Assembly: GCA_900169235.1 (NCBI GenBank)
Contig: FWCC01000276.1
Location: 57,316-121,315 of the forward strand
Length of the DNA: 64,000 nt
Reading direction: 5' to 3'
Source: Zarea fungicola
Lineage: Eukaryota > Ascomycota > Sordariomycetes > Hypocreales > Cordycipitaceae
The notes below the pieces were generated by a model. The model was not told the origin of the DNA. It ran no database searches and saw only the letters and a list, made by a program, of their open reading frames with translations. Shown piece by piece: positions 20,877 through 33,691 of the stretch. The first letter of the stretch is position 1, and every line of letters begins with the position of its first letter. The position numbers and the translations under genes were made by a program.

Positions 20877-21800
20877 GCTCTCTTTGTGAATACGTACGTC
20901 GTGCCCGTATTAGAACGCGGCGATTCAAGGATAAACCAGTCATGAAGAGAAATAGAGGACTAACGGTCAAATGATTGTTATTTGTAACAGCAGGCTACTC
21001 TCTAGCAGCTTTGCCACCTATCCTTGATGTATCAATATAATTCTTGCCATGATGGAAGGGTAGTTTAGTGTTGTTACCAGGGATAAATATAGCTATATGT
21101 ATTCTATTGTCACGATTCAAGGCAACGTTGCACTAACCCAAACCCTTTAGCACAGATGAATCGCTTGACTACAACGAGGCCTCAATCAACTTTTCTAGAA
21201 ACAACGCCCATTCGTAGACGCAGAAATCAACTCTTCCAGTTGGCTACTAATAGGGTTCAGGTATTGTAGCGCCTTGCAATGATGGATGGTTTATAGGAGT
21301 ATTGATTTCTTGTTGTTAGCACTGGACTAAGCCTGCCCTGTAATTTGTCGAGAAGACTGATTGAAGAACGGTATTTAAACTGAAGTGCAGAACAGACTGG
21401 CAACTAGAACACTCCATTCAATTGCCCGTTTAGACATGCCTGATTTCAACATGCCGGGCTCCGCGGCCTGGCGAAAAGTCAACTTGTCTGGCTATCACAG
21501 TCTGGTGTAGTAGGTGACTGAAACTCGGACGATTCGCCGCAGTAATAACCAACAATGGTATGCTTGGAAGAATACGAGGATCCAATAAGAAATTGGCAGG
21601 TGGGGCACAAACCGACGGCCTTTTCCGTTAGTATTGATTAAACAAAACAAGGCGAGCACGGTAGCCTGCTCCCCGCAAACTGTTGCGGAGCATGACTCGG
21701 AATCGCATTATGGCTTATCGTGAAGATGCTGAAATGAACATGATCCCATTGCAGCTGAAGCATTGAGGAACGCTACTCCCTGGTGTCGTGATCCTGCACA
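20877..21800. other. Intergenic region upstream of a Zn2Cys6 gene
   Basis: A 924-bp AT-rich gap between the KP4-like gene and the next regulator. It should hold the regulator promoter. I see no gene, repeat or RNA. Confidence 0.45.
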
Positions 21801-24007
21801 ATGATGCAAGGCACCGCCCAGAAACGAATACATCGAGGTCCGCGGCGGATCCGCATTGGGCCACGGGCGCAACTCGCTTGCGTCAATTGTAGGGACAGAA
21901 GGTTAAAGGTAAATAACCGACACAATAGAGCCGAATTATATCCAACATTTCATTAGTGCGACAACCAAGTTCCATCATGTGCGAACTGCCAGCGGTTCAA
22001 TCTCAGTAGGTGTCAAATCCCACGCCTCACTTGCTCTCGCTCATCGTCCCATCGGTTGTCTTGTTGAGGATCCAGTTACAAGAAAACACCAGCCACGCAA
22101 TTATGTCGAGACTCTTGAGGCCAGAGTTGCTCTTCTTGAGGAAAAGCTTCGAATCGCCGATTTAGATGATTCTGGCCCGTTGTCTGAAAACCAGCCCGCT
22201 ACGGATACCGCGCCGCCAAAGGACGATGACGATGGTGCAAGCGAGCTATCGACTAGGGTCGGCATGCTGGGTCTGACAATGGATGGCGAGGAGCCGCATT
22301 ACTTGGGCTCTTCGTCAATATTTTCCTTTTCTCGCATACTGCACTCATCCCTGCGGCGTCCGGTCCCGAGAGATTTAGTTGGCGCAGTGACTTTTCTCGA
22401 AGAAGGAACACCAATCCCGTCGCCTTGTCCTTTGCCAGACTATGAATTCGGCGTTACTCTTAGCAATGCGTATTTTGAAAACATTCACCCGCAATACCCG
22501 TTCTTACATGAACCTACATTCAGGCGCTGGGAGGAGGGCTTGGCTTGGCCATCGCAAGGAATAGATGCATTTGGCTTTAACCCCGTTCCCCTCTTTTTCG
22601 TCAACATGGTAGGAATGCAAGTCTTCACCAACGGAACTAAATTGACTGGAGTTATAGGTATATGCAGTTGGAGCGTTGCTTCTGTCATGTGCCGGATCTC
22701 TACCCCAGGTATTACAAGCACTTTACTGCATGGATTAGTCATGGTGACTGACTGGATGCAGCAACTATATCTCTCTGCAAATCTGTATGCTGAAGAAATT
22801 CTTTCGCGCGACAATCTGCAATCTATACAGGCTATTTTAATGTACGCCATGTATTCACTCCGAAGCGCTACAGGTCCATCGCTCTGGAAGCTGTCTGGAC
22901 TTGCGCTCCGCCAGTCAATTGAGCTGGGCTATCACCGGGGCCCCAAGCGATTTGGAGGATCAACTGTAGACTGTCTGCGTCTTGAAATGCGAAAGCGCGC
23001 CTTTTGGTGTGCCTTTGGAATTGACTGTGTGGCCACCGTCACACTGGGACGGCCGCTGGGCATACCCCTGCGGGAAATCGATGCCGAGGTGGGTATTGGG
23101 AATTATCCAGAAATTTACGCCATGACTAAAATTGTAGTTTCCTATGGATATCAACGATTCATCCATTTCGGAGGCTGGAATACTCGGGTCAGCTCGGAGC
23201 CCTTGCAGCGACACACCTACAAACATGTCAACGGCCATCCACGTCCTTCGTCTACGCTGCCTCTGGGCTCGGATGCATGGCTCGCTTTACTCTGACACAT
23301 CCAGTCGAAATACGGATGATACGGAATACACCACGGCCGTCAAGGATCTGCGAAATGAGCTCGAGAATTGGCTGGCGTCTATCCCACCAATTCCAATCCG
23401 CGCCAACCCGGCCCTCTCCATCTTCGCCACCAGGGACTGGTACGATCTCAACTACAGCGAGACAATCATCATGCTATACCGCAGCGTGTTGACGAAACCT
23501 CAAAGCATTGAAGACTGCATATTTGAAGAATGTGCTCGCGCGGCGGAAAACATCTGCCGTGGCTACCGGTCGCAATATATAGGAAAACCCGTAAATTACA
23601 CATGGGGAACGCTACACGTCATATTCCTGGCAGGTCTCACATATTTACACTGCCTCTGGACGTCTTCGATTGTCCGTCGAGGCACGTCGTATGACAAGAT
23701 GAGCTGCGTGCTTACAGACTGCACTATGCTCTTGGTGGTGTTGGCTGAGCGCTGGAAACGCGCTGCCCCCTATCGAGACTTATTCGAGACACTCGCCAAA
23801 CGGACGACCAAGATGATGACAGCGGAAAATCGCGAACAGTGGATTACATCAACTTTGCCGAGCGACCAAGCTCGTACGGAGTCTGAGAATGTTACTCGCT
23901 GGGTGGCTGATATAACGGACACGGGAATATCTGATGGGATTGGAGACCTGTTGAGTGGGTTGGTTGCTGATTTCCTACCGCACGAACAAGAGGCGGAAGA
24001 AGTGTAA
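21801..24007 (+). CDS. Zn2Cys6 transcription factor with defective splice acceptor in intron 2
   Basis: Six exons were placed: 21801-21908, 21957-22005, 22055-22608, 22658-22708, 22762-23088 and 23138-24007. They total 1,959 nt (652 residues). The first two exons form the cluster start CVNCRDRRLK joined to CDNQVPSCANCQRFNLS, and exon 3 supplies the sixth Cys (CLVEDP), then RNYVETLEARVALLEEKL, a short coiled coil. A fungal-specific domain follows (YHRGPKRFGG, MRKRAFWCAFGIDC, LGRPLGIPLREIDAE joined to FPMDIND). All introns have GT-AG ends except 22006-22054, which starts GTAGGT but ends CG. No AG in that gap restores the frame. The total length being divisible by three supports the 49-bp intron, so either a rare acceptor is used or this allele has lost zinc-cluster continuity. 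Target genes are unknown. Confidence 0.75.
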
Positions 24008-24347
24008 ACTGCACAGGAGCCGTTTCCGCGTCGTCTCTGAGCATGGGCCTGGATTTTCACAATTAGCGATAGCTACCTTTGACGCATTGAATGTGGACTA
24101 CCAAGCCCGGTTGCGCTTTTACAAGATTGAGCGCAGTTTCATCAATTCTTCTATTCCTTTTCCTATCCTGAATTACAGTCTACAGCTGCAATGCCAAAGG
24201 AGGGTACGGGAGTAATTAAAATTGAGTTAACAGCTTGCATATTAAATAAAATTGACTAAGAACAGTATATATCATTCGTAAAACTGCAGCCACGGAGTTG
24301 TACTGGACACGGCAGGACTGGACGCGATGGAAGTGAGTTGCCACTCA
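24008..24347. other. Intergenic region between convergent genes
   Basis: This 340-bp gap holds the 3' ends of the regulator and of the conserved fungal gene on the opposite strand. No coding or RNA feature was seen. Confidence 0.5.
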
Positions 24348-25839
24348 TTAGTCCCGCTGGCTGTTGTACGAACAACGCCCACAGTAGCCACACTCTTTGT
24401 CACATGCGGTGTAGTCGATACTGGCACCATCTGAATCATTGTACAGCTCTTCCACATCAATCCACTCATCACCAATTTCATTCGTATCAGAACCGCGCGG
24501 CCTCGCATCCTGGACAGTCTTGGCTGCACCCGAGCTACCTTCGAGCCAAGCTTTCCACCTAGACTCCGTCAAGAGGCTAAGGGCAGGTCGAATATCAGAT
24601 GTTTGCGTACGGAGATGGAGGAAACCATCCCCTTCATTGCTCAGAATCTCCAGCCTTCCAGTCTCTTGCTGCCTGGAAAAATCTACAATTTTTCCGAGTA
24701 GTTGCGCGAAAACCCCTAGGCTATTCGCATTCTGCCTTTCCCAATCCGCAGTCTCCGCTCGCACGTCCCGGATCTGGATGTCGTCAAAAACCCCGCCTTG
24801 GTGACGTGCTAGTATGAGAGTAGGAATCTGTCGGAGCCAGAGACGAGGCATCTCGCCAGCGATTATTTTACTTTCTGGGTCTTTGTGGTAAATGGAGCGC
24901 GTCTTGAGGTCGAATACGGCAGCCTGAGGAACCGCACAACCGGCACTGGAGATTTGGAGACCAGGTTTGGACGACGACAAAGTACCGTGGGAGACGGCAA
25001 CTGAGGAGAGCAGCTTCTCAAGTGAGCTTTCATCCTCTTTCTCCTTTGGATGTGGGCTGCTCTTGACTGTCTTGGCCTTTGGTGCGAGGGTGCCGGCTTT
25101 GCCTGGGAGATATCCGTCTCCTTCAAAACGCACTAGGCATGTTAGTCCACCAAAGCGATATTTGATGACGCGTTGGTGAGAGGAAGAGCCACGGACAGAA
25201 GGATCCCAGGTAGTGTACGTTTCTGGGAAGCTATGTCCATACCCTCTAACATCTGGTATAGTTTCTCGGGGCGACTTTTCACGGCGGATAAGGTGAACAG
25301 TGGAACCAACCACTTCAACCAGAATGCGAAAATTCGTACCATTGCCCCGGACAAACCGGAGAAGATTTCCAAATGTGCTACCACAGCCAAATATATCGAT
25401 TGGTCTCTTGGCAGTAGCCATTTCAGTGCTCGAGCCCATCTGGAGAATGCTCTCGACTGTCGGCTCTATTGGGAAATCCGGGTAGTGTGCTGCATTCCGG
25501 TCGCGGAAATAGACACCGTCGTCTTGCTTAAGTCTGGTAGGCTGGGGAGGTGGCCTGTACGTAGGTGGCATGCCTGGTATTTCGTCAACTTGACTTTTTG
25601 CTTCCGTCGTTTCCTTGCTACATACCTGGAACAATAATATGTGCATCGCGCTCCTCCAGCCAGTTAAACGTCGCTACTGTCTCACAGTCAACGATTTGAG
25701 CCGCTTTTGGCTCCGTTGTATTATAGACAAGGTCGCCTCTCGAAATCTTGGCCAGTACACGCCCCAACGGGGCGACCGGAATGCCGTCTGCCATCTCGCC
25801 GTGAGCACGCCTCAATTTGCGGAAATCACCATAAGGCAT
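24348..25839 (-). CDS. Conserved fungal protein of unknown function (often mislabelled geranylgeranyl pyrophosphate synthetase)
   Basis: Two exons, 25839-25626 and 25573-24348, join VATFNWLEERDAHIIVPG to MPPTYRPPPQP across a 52-bp GT-AG intron. This block, together with YFRDRNAAHYPDFP, GCGSTFGNLLRFV and IKYRFGGLTCLVRFEGDGY, marks a widespread filamentous-fungal family, frequently paralogous within one genome. Database entries often call it geranylgeranyl pyrophosphate synthetase, but there is no DDxxD aspartate-rich motif, so I reject that activity. The protein ends in an acidic stretch followed by CDKECGYCGRC, a small Cys-rich end that could bind metal. No signal peptide or TM segment is evident. 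It is divergent from the helicase-AAA gene with 389 bp between starts. The biochemical role is unknown. Confidence 0.8.
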
Positions 25840-26228
25840 TTTGATACCCTTTTCTTAAGCTTGGATGATATGAAGGTATTCAGTATTGAATGGCACGGAC
25901 AGGCCAGAGCATAGCACGTACGAGACAGGATCGAGGGGTATAAGTGAGGGGAATGTGGTGGCTTGCATGGACACATGCATGCAATAACCACAGAACCTAT
26001 CAGATGAAACCACATCATTAGGCACCCATACTCACGTTACACGAAACAAAAGCTGAAGGTGGAGTGAATGGAAAGGAAGCGGTGACTGCCTACCAGTGTC
26101 AGTCTATAAACCAGCCAATTCCACGACAAACTAGTTGCGCAACTTCAACTCATAAAGTCTCCAGGGCTCAAATTTATAAATTTAATCATACAACCCAGCG
26201 GCCTGAGGAGACGTCGAAATTCATTGCC
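25840..26228. promoter_or_regulatory. Divergent promoter region of the conserved fungal gene and the helicase-AAA gene
   Basis: The 389-bp gap between two divergent start codons must contain both promoters. A palindromic acatgcatgcaat stretch lies at about 25974-25986. Shared regulation is an inference from arrangement. Confidence 0.45.
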
Positions 26229-29200
26229 ATGGCTAGTGACGCTGCCCGAGCTACCCGCCTGGGCAAGCTGTTCGACGCCATTGTCGACGGCAAGCGATCG
26301 GTCTCGAGCACGCGCGATGCTGAGCTCTTCTTTGAGGCGGCACACATCCAGCCGTCACCATCCAAATGCCTTGAATCCATTATATCCAGCCCAGCCGGTC
26401 TCTCCGCTGTCCATGCAAGTGTTCGCACCAATGCTTCCCCCCAATTTATTTGCAACTACGTTCTGCCCTTCATTGGCTATCTAGACCAACCAGAAGCCAA
26501 GGCCATCCGCGAAGGAGCGTTTCTACAAAAAGTCATTGCCGCAATTGTGTACCCGCCCACTGCATGGCATGCAATTCTCCAACAGTACACCGATGGCGAG
26601 CTTGTTGACAAGGATACGGAGGTGTTCGCATCGCTTTGCCTCCAGATTGTCGTGCATCCAGGCGCAGAACTTGCTGCAATCACGAATGAAATCGAGATGA
26701 CCTTGAAGAGCCATCCATTTAAGAATTGCACAAATGTCAAGGCACGAGAGTTTGGCTACCGGATCCAAAAGATCCTCCAAGCAAAGTCGTCCAGTATCAC
26801 TGGCATCGAGGACATGGATGGACCTGGCGGGAGGCACGACAACGACTTTGCAGATTTTCGGAAGATATCCATTTTTCCAACCAGAGACGAGCTGTCATCG
26901 ACTATCCCCCCATTTTACCGCCTTGCCAAAGAAGTTGCCAAGTCGGATCCAGCCGACAGAACTGAGGCACACCTGGACAACCAGTTCCGCCTCCTTCGCG
27001 AAGATATGCTCGCTGAGCTCCGAGATGATATTCGAATTGCCACGGGCAAAAAGAAAGGCAGGAGGCGAGCCCAGATTTTGGGTCATCTTTTGCCGACAGG
27101 CATTGAAACCGGTGACGAGAAGCGGGCAAAACCCTGCGCTCTTCGCCTCAGCGTTGGCTCTGGGCTCGAACTTCTGGCTACAAAGAAGCCAAATGAGCGC
27201 AAAGCATACTTGAAAGATAACAGAAACATTCTTCGCAATGAGTCATTTGGTGCCTTGTGCTTGAATGACAAGATTGTTTGTTTCGCTTTTGTTATCCGCG
27301 ACATCGATAACCTTGCTCAGGATCCTCCCATAATTAGCCTGCAATTCTGCTCACCTGATGGCATGGGCATGGCCCTTTCTTATTTGCACACCGTAAATGA
27401 TTTGAAATTTTTGATAATTGACACACCCGTATTTGCGTACGAACCTGTTCTTGGACGTTTGAAAAAGATTATGGAACTTCCACTCGAGGAGCAATTGTTG
27501 CAACTGAGCGGCAGCGACGCCAGTCAAAAGTTTGCACCAGCCAAGCACCTTCGAGAGCCTATTGAAAAAATCCAGAAAAGCAAGCACCAAAACAAGCAGC
27601 TTCGTATTGGAGACAGGAAATTTGACCTGGACGAAGCACAAGCGGATGCTCTTACCTGTGCGTTGGAGAGACAAGTTGCTGTAATTCAAGGGCCGCCTGG
27701 TAAGTCGCCGAGGATTTGGACCTTGTGCCTCTGACTTGATTGAGGTAGAACTGTATTGCTAATGGATATGTAACAAAAGGTACCGGCAAGTCATTTGTTG
27801 GAGCACTAGCCGCAAAGCTGTTACTTCAAGACCCAGCGACACGTATCCTCGTTCTTTCCTACACAAATCACGCTCTAGACCAATTTTTGGAGGATCTCTT
27901 AGATATAGGGATCGACCGGGAAAAAATGACACGCCTTGGTTCCAAGTTTTCTGCCGCAACGGCTGATTTGCTATTCCGCCCTCAACCCATGAATTGTGAA
28001 ACTCGATCTACAAAAGCACAAAACGCAATGCGGTATCAGTTGAAGAAAGAACTGGAGGATCTCAGGAGCGTTATTGACGATCAATTCCACGAGATGACCG
28101 CCCCAATATCGTCGGAGAATATTCTAGATCATCTTGAGTTCTCCGATGGCAGTGAATCAAGATTTTGGAGTGCATTCCAAGTACCAGACGAAGCGGACGG
28201 TTTCAGATTGGCCGGGAAGAAGGGACAAGCGGTGAAGAGAGACTACCTCATCAATCAATGGCTGCAAGGCAAAGGGCCTGGAAAGCTTGACAAATATATT
28301 CAGGAAGATTGCAAATCTGTTTGGAATCTTGGAAAGAAGGAGAGGCTAGTGCAACGAGACGGATGGGTGCAGTCGTTGCGACAAGAGACAATGGAAGCCC
28401 TCCAAGATCGCATCTGGCGCTTCAACGATGCGCAGTCTCAAGTTGATGCTTTGTATAACGAGTCAAAGTGTGCTTTTATTAAGACGAAGAGAATTATCGG
28501 ATGCACCACCACTGCTGCAGCAAAGTACTCTTCCCTGATCAGGGCAGCCGAGCCAAACTACATCCTTGTTGAAGAAGCCGGTGAGATTTTGGAAGCCCAC
28601 ATTCTCACCGCACTTAGCCCCTCAACCCAGGGACTTATTCTCATCGGTGATCACAAGCAGCTGCGTCCAAAATGCAAAAACTACGCGCTGAGTGTGGAGA
28701 AAGGCTCTGGCTACGATCTCAACCGCTCCTTGTTTGAGAGGCTCATTCTGCACGGGCATCCCCACACCACCCTTCGCAAGCAACATCGCATGGTTCCTGA
28801 AATCTCACAGCTCATTCGCGCCATGACATACCCAGACCTGCAGGACGGAGCAAGAACCCTCGAGAGGCCGCTTATCCGTGGCGTGCGGGACAGGGTAGCC
28901 TTTGTCAACCACAGCCGCCCTGAAGGTGTGGTGAATGAAATAGGAGACCGCCTCGACCCAGACCAAAAGACGAGCAAAGAAAACAAATTTGAAGCAGAAA
29001 TGATTTTAAAAACGGTCAAGTACCTAGGGCAACAGGGCTACAGGACGAGTGATTTGGTGGTTTTGACACCGTACCTAGGGCAACTTCGTTTGCTGCGCGA
29101 CATGCTAAGCCGAGACAACGATCCTTTGCTGAGTGACCTCGACTCACATGAACTCATCCAGGCAGGGCTACTAACAGCCGCTGCAGCAAAGGTCAATGGA

Positions 29201-32200
29201 GGTCAGATTCGCTTGTCAACAATTGGTTAGTCTGCCCGGGGTTGGAAACATGGCTTTGTATCCACTGACACATCTTAGACAACTATCAAGGAGAGGAAAG
29301 TGACATTGTCATTGCTTCGTTGACTCGAAGTAACAGCAAAGGCGATATCGGATTCATGAAGTCACCTGAGCGCCTGAATGTCTTGATATCTCGCGCACGC
29401 AATGGCATCATACTATTTGGTAACATGGAGACATTTCTGGCGTCGCCGCAGGGCAAGGACTGCTGGGTCCCCTTTTTCAATCTGATGAAGGAGAAAAATT
29501 ACCTACAAGATGGCCTTGAAGTGCACTGTGAGCAACATCCGGAGCGCAAATCCAAGCTATCAACACCACAAGACTTTGATTTGAAGTGCCCTGACGGTGG
29601 TTGCTCTCAAGCCTGCGGTGCAGACCTCAGCTGCGGCCTGCATGCGTGTCAACGCAGGTGCCATCGCGTCGACGACCACAGCAAAATAATCTGTCACCAG
29701 ACAGTGGCTAGGAAATGCGAAAAGCAGCATGAATACAAAGTATTATGCGGAGATTGCAACGCGCGCTGCCGTACCTGTATACAGGAGGAGGCAGATATTA
29801 AGAGGCGCGCAAAGAGGGATTATGACATTGAAAAGAATCGACTTGCCACGCAGGCAAAATACCGCCAGGAGCTACAGGAGAATGAAGATGAGATTCAGCA
29901 CTTGAAACGACTGAATAGATATCAGCAGGAAACAGAGGACGAGAAGCGCACCTTGGAGCAGCAACGGGCGGAGCTGGCTGCACTGAGAGAGGCAAAGGAG
30001 GCAAAAGAGAGGCAGGAGAACATGAAGACGCAACAAGCAGCTAATAAGAGCATGAATGGGGCTAATTCAGCCAAACCGGTCGCAGAGACCGACAACACAC
30101 CCGCCGAGCCAGGTACTGCGAGACATGAGTGGGAGTGTCTGAAGCGAGATGAACTGGCAAGCAATGCTGCTCTGGATACACTCATGGGCATGATTGGGCT
30201 TGAGAGTGTAAAGATAGCTTTTCTCGGCATCAAGTCAACTGTTGATACCGCCATTCGGCAAGGTGTGCGCACCGATAATGAGCGGTTTGGGTGTAGCCTT
30301 CTCGGAAATCCGGGAACTGGCAAGTAACACCATAACTACAAGCCGCATTCCCTGCTAACTGTCCGCACAGGCAAGACAACGGTGGCAAGGCTTTATGCCA
30401 AATTTTTGACCAGTGTAGGAGTCATTGCCGGTAATCACTTCGAGGAAGTAACTGGCTCGAAGCTGGCCAACATGGGCGTCTCAGGATGCGAAAAGCTGCT
30501 TGATACCGTGCTCAATCGAGGTGGAGGGGTTATCTTTATTGATGAAGCGTACCAGTTGTCATCGGGAAACAGCTCTGGTGGACCAGCCGTGCTAGACTAT
30601 CTCCTTGCTGAGGTTGAGAACCAGAGGTCAAAGATTTGCTTCGTCCTTGCCGGCTATGCCAAGCAGATGGAGTCGTTCTTTGCGCACAACCCGGGGATTC
30701 CGAGCCGTTTCCCCCTGCAGATGAAGTTTGAAGACTACACAGATGAAGAAATGCTTCAAATTCTCAAGCTACAGGTCGACTCTAAATATGGCCGCCGCAT
30801 GAAGGCTGAGGATGGACTGCAAGGCCTCTATTGTCGAATAGTGACCAGGAGACTGGGTCGCGGGCGCAACAAGGAAGGTTTCGGCAATGCGCGAGCAGTG
30901 GAGAACCAGTTGGGTGTAGTGTATCGACGGCAAAGTGAGAGACTGCGGCGGGAGCGTCATGCAGGGCTGCGACCGGATGATTTGCTTCTGACAAAGGAAG
31001 ACCTGATAGGACCGAAGCCATCTAGTGCCCTCGTCAAGTCTGAAGCATGGCTCAAGCTGCAACAGCTTATTGGCTTGGCTTCGGTGAAGGAATCGATCAA
31101 ATCCCTTGTGGACACCATTGAAACAAACTACCAGCGGGAGCTCTCGGAGGAGCCCATTATAGAGTACAGCCTGAATCGTGTATTCCTTGGAAATCCTGGA
31201 ACCGGAAAAACCACAGTAGCCACGCTCTACGGACGAGTGCTCGCGGATATCGGCCTACTGTCAAATGGCGAGGTTGTTGTCAAGAATCCATCAGACTTTG
31301 TCGGCGCCTTCCTTGGCCATTCAGAGAAGCAGACAAATGGCATACTCGCCGCCACGGTTGGCAAAGTACTCGTTATTGACGAAGCCTACGCGTTGTATGG
31401 AGGCAAAGCCTCTACAGGAGGCGGCCACTCCAACAGTTTCAAGGACGACGTCATTGATACCATTGTTGCCAATGTACACAGCACGCCCGGAGATGACCGC
31501 TGTGTCCTGCTCCTGGGTTACCGCGACCAAATGGAGGAGATGTTTCAAAACGTCAATCCTGGGTTTAGCAGACGATTTCCACTAAGCGCCGCATTCACGT
31601 TTGAAGACTTTCAAACACCGGAGCTGCGCAGTATTCTGGACTTGAAGCTCAAGCAGCAAGGCTTTGGGGCCACAGACGAGGCGAAAAAGGTTGCAATAGC
31701 CATGCTGGACCGAGCGCGCAATCGTCCAAACTTTGGCAACGCTGGTGAAGTAGACATACTTTTGAACGAGGCAAAAGGCCGGCATCAGACCCGCCTCACT
31801 CTAGGCAAGACACTGAGGGCTGTCATGCTCGAGGCGCTCGATTTTGATGAGGATTATGATCGGGCGGAGCGTGCCGATACCAATGTCGCCCAGCTCTTTG
31901 ATGACACAGTGGGATGTGAGCGACTGATTGGCATCCTGCAAGGATACCAGGAGATGACTCGGACATCAACAGATCTCGGATTGGACCCAAAGGAGCATAT
32001 TCCATTCACTTTTATTTTCCGCGGACCGCCCGGCACCGGAAAATCGACCACGGCGCGCAAGATGGGCAAGATCTTCTACGACATGGGTTTCCTTGCCAGT
32101 GCTCAGCTCCATGACTGCTCCGCATCTGATCTCATTGGGCAGTACCTTGGCCAGACCAGCCAAAAGGTTCGGCAGCTCCTCGACAGAGCTCTCGGGTCGG

Positions 32201-33273
32201 TGCTGCTCATCGATGAAGCATACAGGCTGAGCGAGGGGCAGTTTGCAAAGGAAGCGCTGGATGAACTTGTCGATGCAATCACCAAAGAGCGGTATCAGAA
32301 GCGTCTAATCATCATCCTGGCCGGTTACGAACAAGATATCAACCACCTTTTGTCTGTCAACCCTGGGCTTACGAGTCGCTTCCCAGAGGTCATTGAATTT
32401 CGTAGCCTGACATCAGCAGAGTGTTTTGATTTATTGACCAGGAGGCTACAAAAGCAAAGGAATTCTCTAGCAGAGAAGGGCAAGGCTATCATGAACGCTC
32501 ATTGCTTGGAGACACCCTCTGGCGAGTTTCGAGCCGCGGTGTGCAAGCGGTTTGACCACCTGTCTTCGCAGCCGAGTTGGGGAAGCGCACGCGACGTGGA
32601 AACACTAGCAAAGACGGTGCTGCAGACTGCACTAAAGGCTGCCTCCCAGGCGAGGACGACCATCATCACTATATCGGAGGATATAGTGAGGACGGCGTTG
32701 GAAAACATGGCAAAGGAGCGAGAGAGCCGGTCACACGCACCTGTGAGACCGTATTCTAAGTCACAAAAGAGCGCGCCCAGTCCACTGTTTCCAACCGCAG
32801 TGCAACAAGCCCCCCCTCAAGTAACTTTAGACTTTGCGAGTGCCAGCACCGTGAAGCCAAGCAGCACGGCTGAACCTCAGCACGGTCATTTCACTCCCCC
32901 GCCGCCGCAATCGATCACCAGCCCTACTTTGGATACCCACGCTGAACTATCCAGGACTGCGATCCGCGACGCAGGTGTCAGCGACCAGGTCTGGAATCAG
33001 CTGCAGCAGGATACGCAGGCTGAGCAACAGCGTGAGCAAGAGTACCAGGCAAAGCTCAGAGCGAAACGGGAAGCAGTCGATGACGCGATCAGAGAGCGTA
33101 TTATAAAAGAGCTGATGGAAGAAGAAGTCAGGAGAAAAAAGGAAGCAGAGATGAAGAAACAGCTGGCTATCCAGGGTCGATGTCCAATGGGATATAGTTG
33201 GATTCGCCAGGCAGGTGGGTGGCGATGCGCCGGAGGATCGCATTTCGTGTCGGATAATGAGCTGGGTGGGTAG
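26229..33273 (+). CDS. Fusion protein: ZNFX1/Hrr1-like SF1 helicase, Cys/His-rich region, three CbbX/SpoVK-type AAA+ modules
   Basis: Four exons (26229-27699, 27780-29225, 29279-30319, 30371-33273) encode 2,286 residues. An N-terminal region of about 480 residues has no motif I know. The SF1 helicase core follows: Walker A GPPGTGKS (about 488), YTNHALDQF, motif II VEEAGEILEAH (the EEA form seen in ZNFX1), GDHKQLRP, LRKQHRMVPEI, VLTPYLGQL, and the GEESDIVIAS and LNVLISRAR motifs. A Cys/His-rich segment (about 1075-1145), likely a degenerate NFX1-type finger, and a charged coiled coil follow. Three AAA+ modules have Walker A at about 1317, 1594 and 1871 and Walker B in IDEAYQL, IDEAYAL and IDEAYRL. 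The C-terminus has a second coiled coil and a GRCPMGYSWIR tail. Intron 3 uses a GC donor inside the first AAA Walker A. Relatives act in RNA silencing (Hrr1) or antiviral RNA sensing (ZNFX1). Its role here is inferred, not shown. Confidence 0.88.
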
Positions 33274-33691
33274 TGAGGATAGCATGGAATGAAACAAGCC
33301 TCAGATTTTGGAGGAGTAATCTGAGCTGCGGATAAGATGAGTTTGTTCATTTATTAAAAGCTGAAGACGGCCATTATTTGTGTACCTGAGATTGCCGCTC
33401 ACAGCTTATGACTAGATTAGCCCAGAACGTTTAATGCTATTCTACAGCAAGGATCAAACTCAAGCATACTTTGGGGTGAACTTTCCTTGAAGCCGAACAG
33501 ATCAAGCCATCGACAGTAAATAGTAGTCACTTTATCCTGCCGTCTCCCACTGCTATTACCATTTTGCTGCTCGCAATTATGCACGTAAAAGCATCAATTA
33601 CTATAGAAACCCAACTAGCCCAAGGCTACCGGCTCTTGCATGCTTCAACTTCAGATGTCTTTGAAATCTTTGGAACCCCTAACCATATCGC
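33274..33691. other. Intergenic region between convergent genes
   Basis: This 418-bp gap between the helicase-AAA stop and the HsbA-like stop contains 3' UTR sequence only, as far as I can see. Confidence 0.5.

Noticed and set aside
24348..25839. Geranylgeranyl pyrophosphate synthase activity
   Set aside because: No DDxxD aspartate-rich motif is present in the spliced protein; the name is a database habit for this family.
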